Shown: positions 23,515 through 33,599 of the stretch, in pieces
Position numbering within the stretch: position 1 is the stretch's first letter
Layout: each line of letters starts with the position of its first letter
Source: Bromus sterilis
Lineage: Eukaryota; Streptophyta; Magnoliopsida; Poales; Poaceae
Assembly: GCA_950022295.1 (NCBI GenBank)
Contig: OX465597.1
Coordinates: 377,673,016-377,737,015 of the forward strand
Length of the DNA stretch: 64,000 nucleotides
Direction: 5' to 3'
Position numbers and translations under genes: made by a program
The notes under the pieces: generated by a model
The model's database searches: none
What the model was told of the DNA's origin: nothing
What the model saw: the letters and a program-made list of their open reading frames with translations, nothing else

Positions 23515-25227
23515 TTTTGGATATATGCTCTAGAGGCAAATAATATATGATTATTCCAATATATCAAAGCAAGTTCATAACCAGTTTCATACCATGCTAG
23601 AACTGCGTCAGTGAAACAGTGATGCAGGTGTGGTATAGAAACCCCCAGAGTTCCTAGTTGGCCTCTACATCAATAACTAGTTCATGGTCAACATGATGGT
23701 CGTGGTTTCGCGATCATGGGCAATTAAGTCTCTTGACTATGAGGTCACCTCACTATTTAAGTGACGTGATGAACATTGCCCAAAGTAAGCATTACAGCAT
23801 GATCAAATCTTATGAAGGTTCAGTGTTGTAATTACAGAACGTGGTAGACCGTTCCTTTGACCGTGAGTACGTGCATAATTACTATCTTCCCGGATGCTTT
23901 GACTTACATCCCACCACCTGACTGAAATATGCGGGTCATAACGGTTGTATCTTAGGTATTCCGTGGAGATATGTTGAGGAGTATTGTTACAAGAGCGTGA
24001 TTTTTCAATCCATATAATGGATAGATACTCGGGGCCCACTCGGTGAGATTCCATCCATAAAGCTGCAGCGTGTGACTAGGTCATGGGGATGAATATCACG
24101 GGAACGAGTGAATGAGGATTAGTTCAGACGAGGTTGAACCAGACATAGGATGTCATTGATCGAATCTCGGAACAATCCAGTATCGCTGACAAAGGGAATG
24201 CTATACGGCGTAAGGTCCAATCGGTGTTTGATATCCGGAATGCACAGGGGTCATTATGGGCATCCAGGTCCCGCTGATGATCATTGACCGTAGCCTCATC
24301 TCGGCCATGACTGGAGTGTTCTCGGACCGTAGGGTAACACACTTAAGGGCTCGATGAAATCAGAGACCTTTTTGGAACTATTGGAGTTACCGGAGAATAA
24401 GAGAGAACTCCGAAATCGGTTCGGAGGGGAGACGGAAAAGTTCTGTGGTTCCGAATTGTTCGGAAAGTTATTTAGATATGTTTTATTATTTAATTAATGA
24501 ATTAAATATTAAAATATAATTTAAATAATTAATGGAATAATATTCTTTTTGAGTTTTGTTTTTTCTTTAAGAAAGAAGAAAAAAAAAGAAAAAAAGAAAA
24601 AAAAGGGGTGCTAGTGGGGCTATGGGCTTTGGCCCATATGGCCACTTGGCCAAAGTTGGCACCACGGCCATGCACCACATGCGCCAAGGCCTTGTGGCCG
24701 GCGGCCATGTGCATGCACATGGCGTGGCTAGCATGTGGTACTTTTAGTACCACATTGCTAAGTCAGGTGCCTGTGCACCCCCTTTTCCCCTATATATAGA
24801 TGTGGAGGGTAGCCCTTTTTCAATACAGAAAATTCCAGAAAAATACAGATAAATTCTGTAGGTCTCTCTTCCCTATTTCTCCCTCCTATGAGCGGACTCC
24901 CCTTGTTTGGAGTCTGCACTGGCTGCTTCCGCCACCTTCGCTGGATCGGAGAACGGAGGTCGCCATCGAGTCTCGTACGTGTGCGAGTACTACGAGATGC
25001 TGCACGTGTGGCACTACACCCATCCGGGTGCTCAACACAGCCAGGGGGCTGTGAAACTTGATCGGCTACATCAACCACGTTTGCGGGAACGTTTCTCGCG
25101 CAACGGACTACACCCCGAGGTATGTTATTTCCGCACTACTTTCCATTACGGTAATACGGCTAACTAGATCTTGGGTTATGGGAACGCTAGTTAGAAAATT
25201 TTGTGTTTTCTGCCGCGAACCCCAACA
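23515..25227 (+). repeat. 3' LTR of the Copia element
   Basis: At 1713 bp it is 68 bp shorter than the 5' LTR, mainly because about 60 bp are missing near 24921. The first bases read TTTTGG instead of TGTTGG, so the terminal TG is mutated, which would impair integration of a copy carrying it. The end CCCCAACA is intact. Confidence 0.9.
24791..24798 (+). promoter_or_regulatory. Predicted TATA box in the 3' LTR
   Basis: TATATATA followed by GATGTGGAGGG, equivalent to 18218-18225. Confidence 0.55.
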
Positions 25228-25232
25228 AGTTA
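25228..25232. repeat. Right target-site duplication of the Copia insertion (AGTTA)
   Basis: This matches 16932-16936; the array sequence resumes with TAAATATACG. Confidence 0.85.
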
Positions 25233-27649
25233 TAAATATACGAATAAGATCTTTGCTTGAAAGCATAGCCAATGGCTTAATATTATCTTATTGTATAAGG
25301 ATGAAATCCACACAAACAACCATCAAAGTCATCACAACTAGCAACAAGGTATCAAGAGATAGTTGAGATGCTTTGAACAACGAAACAAGTATCGCAACCA
25401 ATAATATATCTTGCAATTCTAGAACAAATCAAGAACCGCAACAATTGCAAATGAAGAATATCATGCCATGATGCAACCTACACAAGGCTGGGAGCAAGAA
25501 AAGTATGCATGAGGTAGATACTTGTTACCGAGATAGCATAGGAATGATGTAGTAGAAAAAGTTTTCAATGATCATCCTAGCATGACTCCAAAAGGCACAT
25601 GGTGACACCAGCTTCCTTAAATGAGACGATCCTCCAATGCATCTCCAAAGTTCCTACATCAACATTAACAGACAAAATGGTACCCAAACTCATTGGGACC
25701 CAAGAGTTAGAGGAACAAACATACATAGGACAACTCCACGGGAATAAGTGCATATGGACATGAAGATGAATTCCATGCACATATTAGCCAATAAAGAAGT
25801 GGATGGAGTTTAACCTATATATAGGATCAAAGAAAGAAATCATGCATCGGAACAACACATAGAAAATATGCATGCACAAGACTTTCAAGAACCAAAAGTG
25901 AATACAATTTGGACAAAACATCAAGTAAACCAAGATGGCACACCAAAGGGTGACACACCATAAGGTTTTCCAACTTATATCAAAGGTCCAAATCAACACA
26001 CGATAGGAGACAAGTAGAAATTAACACATGGTCAATTGCTACATTCACCAACAAATGTGAAGAAAAACCAATTGAATCCCAACCCAATCAACACATGATT
26101 GAATAGGAAAACAATTGAAAATGATACCAAGTGACCATTAGATTCCAAAATAAGATTCCAATTGAAAATGAGATTTCAACATAAACCTGTCACTTGGGTT
26201 ATACCAAATAAAAGATTCATCAAGGAATGGGGTATCAATGGATACACCAATTGATAGAGAGCATGATATCAAAATAAAAGATATCAAAGAAGGAGATATC
26301 AAACTCTCAACAAGAGAGCACAATCCCAAACAAACTATGCCCTCAACAACTTTATGATGACATAAAGCACCAAAGAGGATATATATGCCTTCCGATAACA
26401 CACACTTGATATGGATCATAAGATGCTAGCTCCCCCCAAGAGATGTGCATTATATATAATTTCCATTTGAATACAAAATGAACACGATGGGATCATCACT
26501 TTCACTTCATCTAGATATACACTAGACAAGATCACGAAAACAAATGATCTACAAGTGGCAAGGAAGACAATGAGAGTTAAAACCACAATAAAATCTTGGC
26601 GAGTAATAAGGCAATTATAAACAAGCAAGTAGGTAAAGATGATCAATAATTTCTACCACATATAAGAGTACCAATTGTTAAGCACAAGAGGTATATGGAA
26701 TTACTTCCGGGTGGTAGATAGCATTAATATAAATTATCATCTTTACAACAACAACCATAAGCATGTAGCAAAAGATAAGAATTGATCACAATGCTTAAAA
26801 AGATATTCTTGATGGCTTCAAGTATGCATCCAATCATGCAAGCAATGATTGGAATAACTTTGAGCAAACGGTTCCCTCATAGAAAATACACGTACATATT
26901 GGAGGGAAACCGTATCAAGAAAATCCCACAAACTCAAGATCCATAAGATGAGAAATGAAGTCAATTTAAGCAAATTGGAACTTGAGGAGCAAACATGCCA
27001 CCTAGGAACTAGATAATTTACAATATCAACTCCAAGTGGCGCAACCCCAAATGTACACATTTTATAGGCGTGTAGTATGCACAAAGCATATTATTCCCCG
27101 ACGGGGATGTCCCAAATTTTACAACTAGAGGCAAACAAATACCAACAAGAGATAATTAATGGATACTTTAGAATTGGAATTTCTCATGAGTACGACATAC
27201 CACATAGTGACTAGATAATCTTATAATATCAATACTAGGTGGTATTCCTCATGTATACATATTTTAGGATCGTAAAGTGCACAAGGCACATCATTCCCCC
27301 AAAATGGGATGACCCATTAATCTCTCACAAGAGCCAACTAATATGCAAACAAGACAAAAAATAGGCTCAATACAACACTCACACATACATGGTGTGCAAA
27401 ACAATATACACAAAATTGGAAGCAAAACATATACAAAGCCATGCAAGGTAAAAAACCAAAACATGCAACGGGGAAAGTAACTTTCAATGTAAACAATTTA
27501 AGTACAAGTTACCGTAAGGAGGCCAATTGGATATAAGATAGAAACAAGATAATCCAAATGACCTGGCTTGATATAATGTGATTAATGAAGGTCCCTTAAT
27601 TCTTCATAATGTAGCCAAGTATCCAATGCCCTCCAACACCACCTATTGA

Positions 27650-30021
27650 TCAAGTTGGAGCTTGTTGGTCCCCAACCAAGTTGGGTCCTAAGATGTTAGT
27701 CACAATAGGCTTGGCAACCCAAATGGTGCTTTTCTTGTCACCACTTTGAGTGCCAACAAATTTGGAAACCACATTGCCAACCTTATCCTTCCGAAGAGAA
27801 TAAACATCATGAACTATAATAGGGTTGGATAAGGTACCGTTCGTGCATGAAGAAGCAAGATGACCCTTCTCACGACATAAGTAGCAACACCTACTCTTTC
27901 CTTTCTTCATGGTTGATTTCTCAACATGAAGATCATTTACTTGAGTCTTCTTGGGAATTGGCTTGACTTCGCCTTGCGGTTGAACTTCAGGCCTCTTCCC
28001 TATTTGCTTGTCACTAATGGGATTCTTCTTCAATGGGCAAGATCTAACATGGTGCCCTTCAACCTTGCACTTGAAACAAATAATCTTGGCCGAATTGTTG
28101 ACTTGAGATTGGCCCTTCTTCTTGTTAAACATGGACTTATTATTGTTGGAGTTGAATCCAAGTCCACCCTTGTCATTGGGGGATTTTTGTCCACACAAAA
28201 CCTTGTCAAGTATAGACTTCCCTTCATGACCCTTTCCCAAGTCTTTCTTCAAAGAAGTGACTTGGGCCTTGAGCTCTTTTATTTCCTCCACATGGTTAGT
28301 AACAATACAAGTACTAGAGGAAGTAGACGCATTGTTAGAGCAACAAGGCAAGGAAGGTAATTCATCACAAGATGTAGTAACATTATGAGTGGATGAATTA
28401 CAAGGACTAGAACAAGGCAATATAGCATATTGAGTAGAAGTAGTGCTAATGTCCACATGAGGAACTAATTTAGAAACCTTAGCCTCATGAGCAAACTTTA
28501 GCACATTATGGGATACTAGAAGATCCTCATGATAGCTTGAGAGATTTTCAGGATTTTCTTCCAATTTCCCATACTTGCTAGTTAGCAACTCAAGTTGAGC
28601 CTTTATCTCAACATTCTCCTTTAGGATGGATGCTTCACAAGAAATAGAGTTAGTAGCACAAGAATCATCAAGAATAACGGAAGGAGAAGACAACATAGCA
28701 AGCTCTTTCAAATATGAAGCTTTTAGTTGAGCATGCGACTCGGTGAGTTTGATGAGCTCACCCTTAATGACCCGTGAGCCATTTCCGAGGTGCTCGAAAT
28801 CCTCAAGGAGTTTAGCATGCGAAACTTCAAGCTTATCATGTTTAGTTTTGATAGAATTAGCCACCACAAGGGTTCTATCAAGAGATTCCTTTACTTTAGA
28901 TAACTCTAAAGTAAAAGTCTCCTCAAGAGATTCCTTGGTGGTTTCTTCACACTCAAGAGCTTGAGATAAATCCACAGTTTCATTAGTGTAATCACGCTCA
29001 TGGCTTTCCATTTTCTCAATGGTGTCCTCATTCTCCTCGATATGAGCTTCCAACTCGTCAATGTATTTCTTGCCCTCAATGGCAATAGACATGATTTCCA
29101 TGAAGTTGGAGCAAGCAATTTTATTCTTATGAAGAGCTTTAAAAATCATTTCTCCCTTAATTTTTAAGGAAGAAATATTATCATTCTCTTCAACATTATC
29201 TACATCATCACCATCACTAGATATGGGGGTCAAAGTAGGAGATACCTTTAACTCCTTCTCCATAAGGCAAAAATGAGTAACACGAGATGATGATGTAGGA
29301 TCTCTTGAGGCACCATTCAAGACCACATCTTGTTCCATGGACTGTTGGTTTTCCTCCACATTGTTAGTACAATAACTAGAGGAAATAGAGGCATTCTTAT
29401 CATGCCAACAAGATATAGCAAGCATATCATCATGAGATTTATTCAAGTGATTTCTACATGATATGCAAGGACTATCAACACAAGCATGTAAGACATTTGT
29501 GGTGCTCGAAGTGTTGAGGTCCAACAAGGAGGCATTGCGATAAGATAGTGATAAAGGGTTATCAATAATAAGTTCACTATCATCATTGCAATGACTCACA
29601 CTACTCACCATTTCATTACCTTGTGGAAAACCACATGTTGGTGAAGTAGAATAAGTTGAGAAAGCATTGCGACTGGAGGTGTAGGGAGAACAATCATCCC
29701 CACAAATCTTGGACACACCATATTTATCTTGAAGCTTTGTCCTCAACTCATGAGCATACCGAAACAACATGAGTTGAAATATGTATACATTACTCAAAGC
29801 ATCAACAAGCACATTAGAAGCTTGAGCATTGAGATAAGAGTTTTTCTCATCCACCAAGGATAGGTTTTGAGTATCCTTTGGAGGAAAAAACCCATATCTA
29901 CAATTCGCTCCATACATGGGTCAATGCCCCAAAAATATTTAAGCATGCGAATTTTCCAAGCAACATAATTTGTGCCATCGAAACTAAGAGTGTCAATGAA
30001 TCCTAAACCCCTAGTCGACAT
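27650..30021 (-). pseudogene. Copia-type gag, right unit, with N-terminal frameshift
   Basis: The gene starts at 30021 (MSTRGLGFIDTLSFDGTNY, then VAWKIRMLKYF, a gag N-terminus of the DUF4219/UBN2 kind). At 29883-29890 one base is missing compared with the left copy (TTTTTTCC against TTTTTCTCC), which shifts the frame. From there an open frame of about 750 codons runs to 27650 without a stop. In that long frame the knuckles are near residues 614-627 (CFKCKVEGHHVRSC) and 678-691 (CYLCREKGHLASSC), followed by a 64-residue tail with IWVAKPIVTNILGPN. The centre is rich in Ser/Thr and has coiled-coil-like segments. The right copy thus lacks the stops of the left copy but has its own lesion. Confidence 0.8.
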
Positions 30022-30061
30022 CTTTACTCTCAAGGCGGCGAAGCCCTATAAAGAGAGACGA

Positions 30062-30074
30062 GGCTCTGATACCA
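30062..30074 (-). other. Primer-binding site for tRNA-iMet, right unit
   Basis: The minus strand reads TGGTATCAGAGCC, 2 bp inside the LTR starting at 30077. It is identical to 13421-13433. Confidence 0.85.
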
Positions 30075-30602
30075 ATTGAAAGGACGTGGGTGTCGCCTAG
30101 AGGGGGGGGGTGAATAGGCGTTTAAAACAATTACGGTTTCGGCTTGAACAAATGCGGAATAAAACTTAACGTTTAATTTGCCAAGCAAAAAACCTAAATA
30201 AGCTAGGCTCAACTATGTGCACCAACAACTTATACTAAGCAAGATAAACAACTATGTGATAGCAAGATATATGACAAGAGCACTATGGCTATCACAAAGT
30301 AGGTGCACAAGTAAATAGGTTGACTAGAAGAACAACCTATGGGACAAGCAATGTACAATAATATGAGCAAGCACCAGATAAACAAAGTAATAAGCTTGCT
30401 CAAAGTAAAGGTAGAGATAACTGCAAGTGGAGCCGATGGAGACAAGGATTTGTTACCGAAGTTCCTTCTCTGGCGAGAAGTACGTCTCCGTTTGGAGAGG
30501 GTGAGGAGCACAATGCTCACACGAAGCCAACGAGGGCCACCCTATTTCTCCTCACGCTCTTACCAATGCAAGATGCCGTGATTCCACTATTAGGACACTT
30601 GA

Positions 30603-30666
30603 GGGCGGTCACCGAACCCGTACAAATGGAAACCCTTGGGGGCGGTCACCGAACCCGTACAAACGC
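30603..30666. repeat. Local tandem duplication in the right LTR
   Basis: The phrase GGGCGGTCACCGAACCCGTA occurs twice here, separated by AAATGGAAACCCTTG, but only once in the central LTR near 13965. A duplication of about 37 bp in one LTR copy explains it. Confidence 0.75.
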
Positions 30667-31244
30667 TCGGGGCAATCTCCACAACCGAATTGGAGGCTCC
30701 CGTAGCGTCCCGAAGCTTTCCACCACAATGATTGAGCTCCGCACAAACAAGCCTCTAGGTGCCAACGCACCTACGAGGTACAAGCTCTAGAGTGCCAATG
30801 CACTCGAGAGTAGCTATCTTCTCAACTTCACTCACTACAAAGAATCCTCGGAGAGAACTCAAAACCGATGCACCAAATGCAATGGCAAGAGCACACGAAG
30901 TGCTCAAGTCCCCAACTCTCAAATCCCACCAAAGAAACAAAAGCTATGGAGGAATATTAGAGGAAGAACAAGGAGAACACCAAGAACTCCAAGATCTAGA
31001 TCCACAAGGTTCCCCTCACTTAGAGGAGAGATGCTTGGTGGAGAATGTGGATCTAGACCCCCTCTCTCTTTTCCCTCAAAAAGGAGAAAGGATCATAGGA
31101 GGGGAAGAGAGTAAGCAAGCTCAAAGAGGTCAACAATGGGGGGAAGAACTTGCACAAAACCGGTGGGGACAAAGGAAGAAGAAGACCCCCTTTTATAGTC
31201 CCCCACGAATCCAGCCGTTGGGAACCTTTGGCAGCCCACAAACC

Positions 31245-31572
31245 ACGGTACTACCGCTCGGAGAGCGGTACTACCGTGGTGTGGTACTACCGCACCGGGA
31301 GCGGTACTACCGCCCCACGGTACTACCGAAGCCCAGTGTCGTGCCCACTACCGCAGAGTCCACTGCTGTAGTGAGTGCGGTACTTGCCCACGGTACTACC
31401 GTGGCACGGTACTATCGCATTGGGAGCGGTACTACCGCCCCACGGTACTACCGGGGGCCAGTACCGTGCCCACTACCGCAGAGTCTAGTGGAATTACGGT
31501 AGTGAGTGCGGTACTCGCCCACGGTACTACCGTGGCGCGGTACTACCGCTGCAAGAGCGGTACTACCGCCCT
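31245..31572. repeat. GGTACTACCG repeat cluster, right LTR
   Basis: I count 11 exact GGTACTACCG motifs and one variant (GGTACTATCG). The arrangement differs slightly from the central LTR, as expected when short repeats gain and lose units. Confidence 0.85.
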
Positions 31573-32472
31573 GGCAGAACCAGGGACCCAGGCCACACAA
31601 CAGATGAACTCCAATGAAACAGGCAAACCCTGAACTTCCACAATCTTCTGCAAATGAACTCCGATTAAGGAAAACTCAAGCTTGATGGAAAGCTAACGAA
31701 CAGAGCTGCCTAATCACGACTGGAAATATTTATAAGTGGCAAGGGAGAAATGTCAAACAAATAGAGGTGTGAAACCTCTAACCGAGACGACCCGACAAAT
31801 CTCCCACATCGAAAAACATACGAGAAGACGCATATGAAATCCGTTTTCGATGAACAAGAGCTTGTCATGAAGAAGACCACAAGCTCCAAAACTCACACGG
31901 AGAAAAGCCAACCAAGACCCAATAAAGATGATGCCAAGGATGCAAAAGGTTTGAGCTCTCCACGAACGACTCGGCCTAGCCTATAACACGGTCTCCTAAC
32001 AACTACCAAGAGACCGGTAAACTAGACACCTATCTAGTCAAACCTTTGTCTTGCGCATAATCCACTTGAGCTTGATGATGACGATCATGCCCGCCTCAAG
32101 TTGGAACATCTTCCTTGATTCCGCCGGCTCGATGAAGACTTGTAGATAGCTCCCCCATACTCCATTATGGGTGAGCCTCTTTTAGGCACATCTTCACACG
32201 ACCATTATCACAAATGGTCGGCAAACTCCAAGCATACGATATCTTCGTGATGCTCCTCTTGACCTTGCACACATCACCTTAACCAATCTTTGGATAGCTC
32301 CATGAAGAACACCTTGGTCAACACGAAATCTTCATCCTACAACCTTGAAGCCACCATATAATCTTCAAGCGTTGCCTATGGACAAACCTTAAAGTATAAC
32401 TCAAGGAAACCATTAGTCCATAAATATTGTCATCAATTACCAAAACCAAACATAAGGGCACATGCCCTTTCA

Positions 32473-32830
32473 ATAGTTCATGCCAATCTTGTTGCCATGG
32501 CATGGCCCTCAGATCATATATTTCATTGCAACAGAGGTCGGGATATGTTTAGGCCGCACAGTTCATGTCAAAAGGAGAACAGAACACGCCTTAGCTGCAC
32601 AGTTCATGCCAAAAACAAGGTCGGCACACGCCCCTGGCCGTACACAAATCAAACCCAAAAAAGGAAAACACTCGCTCATGTCAACAGAGGTCGGGACACG
32701 CCTCAGGCCTCACAAATCGTACCCAAAAGGAGGTCGGGACTCGCCCAACCCGCGCATTTCATGTCAACAGAGGCCGGGACAAGCCCAAACCACATAGTTC
32801 GTGCCAAAAAAGAAGCCCCCGACCACGTAG
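32473..32830. repeat. Degenerate minisatellite
   Basis: About six diverged units of roughly 50-60 bp share the phrases GGTCGGGACACGCC, GGCCGCACA and TTCATGTCAACAGAGG, or close variants. They begin right at the LTR end and stop near 32820. A frame of 254 codons crosses them and is considered incidental. Confidence 0.6.
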
Positions 32831-33304
32831 AACATCACTCTTCGAGCAACTCCTTTTTTTGTCTCTTGTACCACTTCCTCCTCTTTGGGTTCAAGGATTC
32901 ATGTCAATCGACATCATCTTCTTCCTCTCGTTTAGGGCCTCTGGTTTCCCCACGCCAGTCGCGACGGAACGGGGGTGGGGCTCGTCTAGGGGCGGCAACG
33001 ATGGGTAGCGCACCGGCCATGACGAGAGCGGGAGCGAGATTGGGGATTGAAAGGGGCGGGAATGAATGGGACATAGACATGTGGGCCAGGCAAACAATGA
33101 GAGGACATTGCACGCGTCCACTGCGTGTTCACCCGGACCCAAATCGACCCAAAATTTGGGCTGAAATTGGGTCATGCTGGATCAAAAAACAAACAACGGT
33201 CCGTTTGTGTCGCCCCTGTTGGGCCGCGATTTTTGCCCGTGACAACCCAAACGAACGCTAGCGGACCAAAAGCGAGCAAATGGGTCGCGTTATTGAAGTT
33301 GCCC
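32831..33304. other. Intergenic, possibly the end of a Harbinger/Tourist-like element
   Basis: No convincing gene. The stretch ends in GCGTTATTGAAGTTGCCC followed by TAA, the typical end of grass elements that start GGGCAAC. A matching start with a TAA duplication was not found (GAGCAACTCC at 32844 is only a partial match). Confidence 0.3.
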
Positions 33305-33307
33305 TAA

Positions 33308-33596
33308 GGGCATCCTATATCATGGATTGGTTTGGATATTTGTTTTTCGCAAACTGTAACTTTTCAAGCTCTGGGAATGTTTGGATGTGGTATCTTCAAT
33401 ATCATTCAATGACGAGGTATTTTTGCTTTCTTTCTTTCGTGTGTTTTGTCTTTTTGTCTGCTTAGCCCATCTTTTTTGCTCGAATTTGATGTTTATGATT
33501 GAATGATTTATTCTCGTATCATGTTCGTGGACGCATCGGAACGAGATCTGCAAACAAATAATGCATCCTTTTCAGGAGTTAGCATTGGAGATGCCC
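33308..33596. mobile_element. Tourist/Harbinger-like MITE (289 bp)
   Basis: The segment starts GGGCATC and ends GATGCCC, a perfect 7-bp inverted repeat. It is flanked on both sides by TAA (33305-33307 and 33597-33599), the target duplication of PIF/Harbinger elements. It has no coding capacity. The short inverted repeat keeps confidence moderate. Confidence 0.55.
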
Positions 33597-33599
33597 TAA

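Larger units (their letters stand above)
16937..25227 (+). mobile_element. Copia LTR retrotransposon, non-autonomous (8.3 kb)
   Basis: The element has LTRs at 16937-18717 and 23515-25227, a tRNA-iMet primer site, a short gag frame and an AGTTA target duplication. It inserted into the right unit of the array after the duplication event or in one unit only, because the left unit lacks it. The LTR start TGTTGGATATATGCTC and end CCCCAACA resemble BARE/Angela-type Copia LTRs. The interior (about 4.8 kb) has no recognisable integrase, reverse transcriptase or RNase H frame, so the element was probably mobilised by a relative. Confidence 0.9.
15779..27649 (-). mobile_element. Non-coding 3' interior of the right array unit, split by a Copia element
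   Basis: Bases 15779-16936 and 25233-27649 together match 7433-11007 of the left unit. No coding domain is visible. The polypurine run next to the LTR reads AATGGTGGAGAT, one base different from the left unit. The interruption 16937-25227 is described separately. Confidence 0.75.
7379..32472 (-). mobile_element. Tandem Copia-type LTR element array with three LTRs
   Basis: Two copies of the same minus-oriented element share a central LTR: LTR fragment 7379-7432, interior 7433-13435, LTR 13436-15778, interior 15779-30076, LTR 30077-32472. The right interior is lengthened by the Copia insertion 16937-25227 and is otherwise collinear with the left one. LTRs run TGAAAGG to CCTTTCA. Each complete LTR is followed (in element sense) by a tRNA-iMet primer site. 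Each interior holds a gag-like gene with two zinc knuckles and then about 3.5 kb of non-coding DNA; no polymerase is seen. The gag style and long LTRs suggest the SIRE/Maximus group of Copia. Shared-LTR tandems usually arise by unequal recombination between LTRs. Confidence 0.85.
30077..32472 (-). repeat. 5' LTR of the array (right end)
   Basis: This 2396-bp LTR runs TGAAAGGACG to CATGCCCTTTCA on the plus strand. It is longer than the central LTR partly because of a local duplication at about 30603-30666. It contains the second GGTACTACCG cluster. Confidence 0.85.

Noticed and set aside
30759..31502. 247-codon frame in the right LTR (with 14476-14913 in the central LTR)
   Set aside because: It runs through the GGTACTACCG repeats, which give monotonous peptides; it lies within an LTR and is not kept at the same length in the other copy.
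32497..33261. 254-codon frame right of the array
   Set aside because: It crosses the degenerate minisatellite and a MITE-like region and has no domain.
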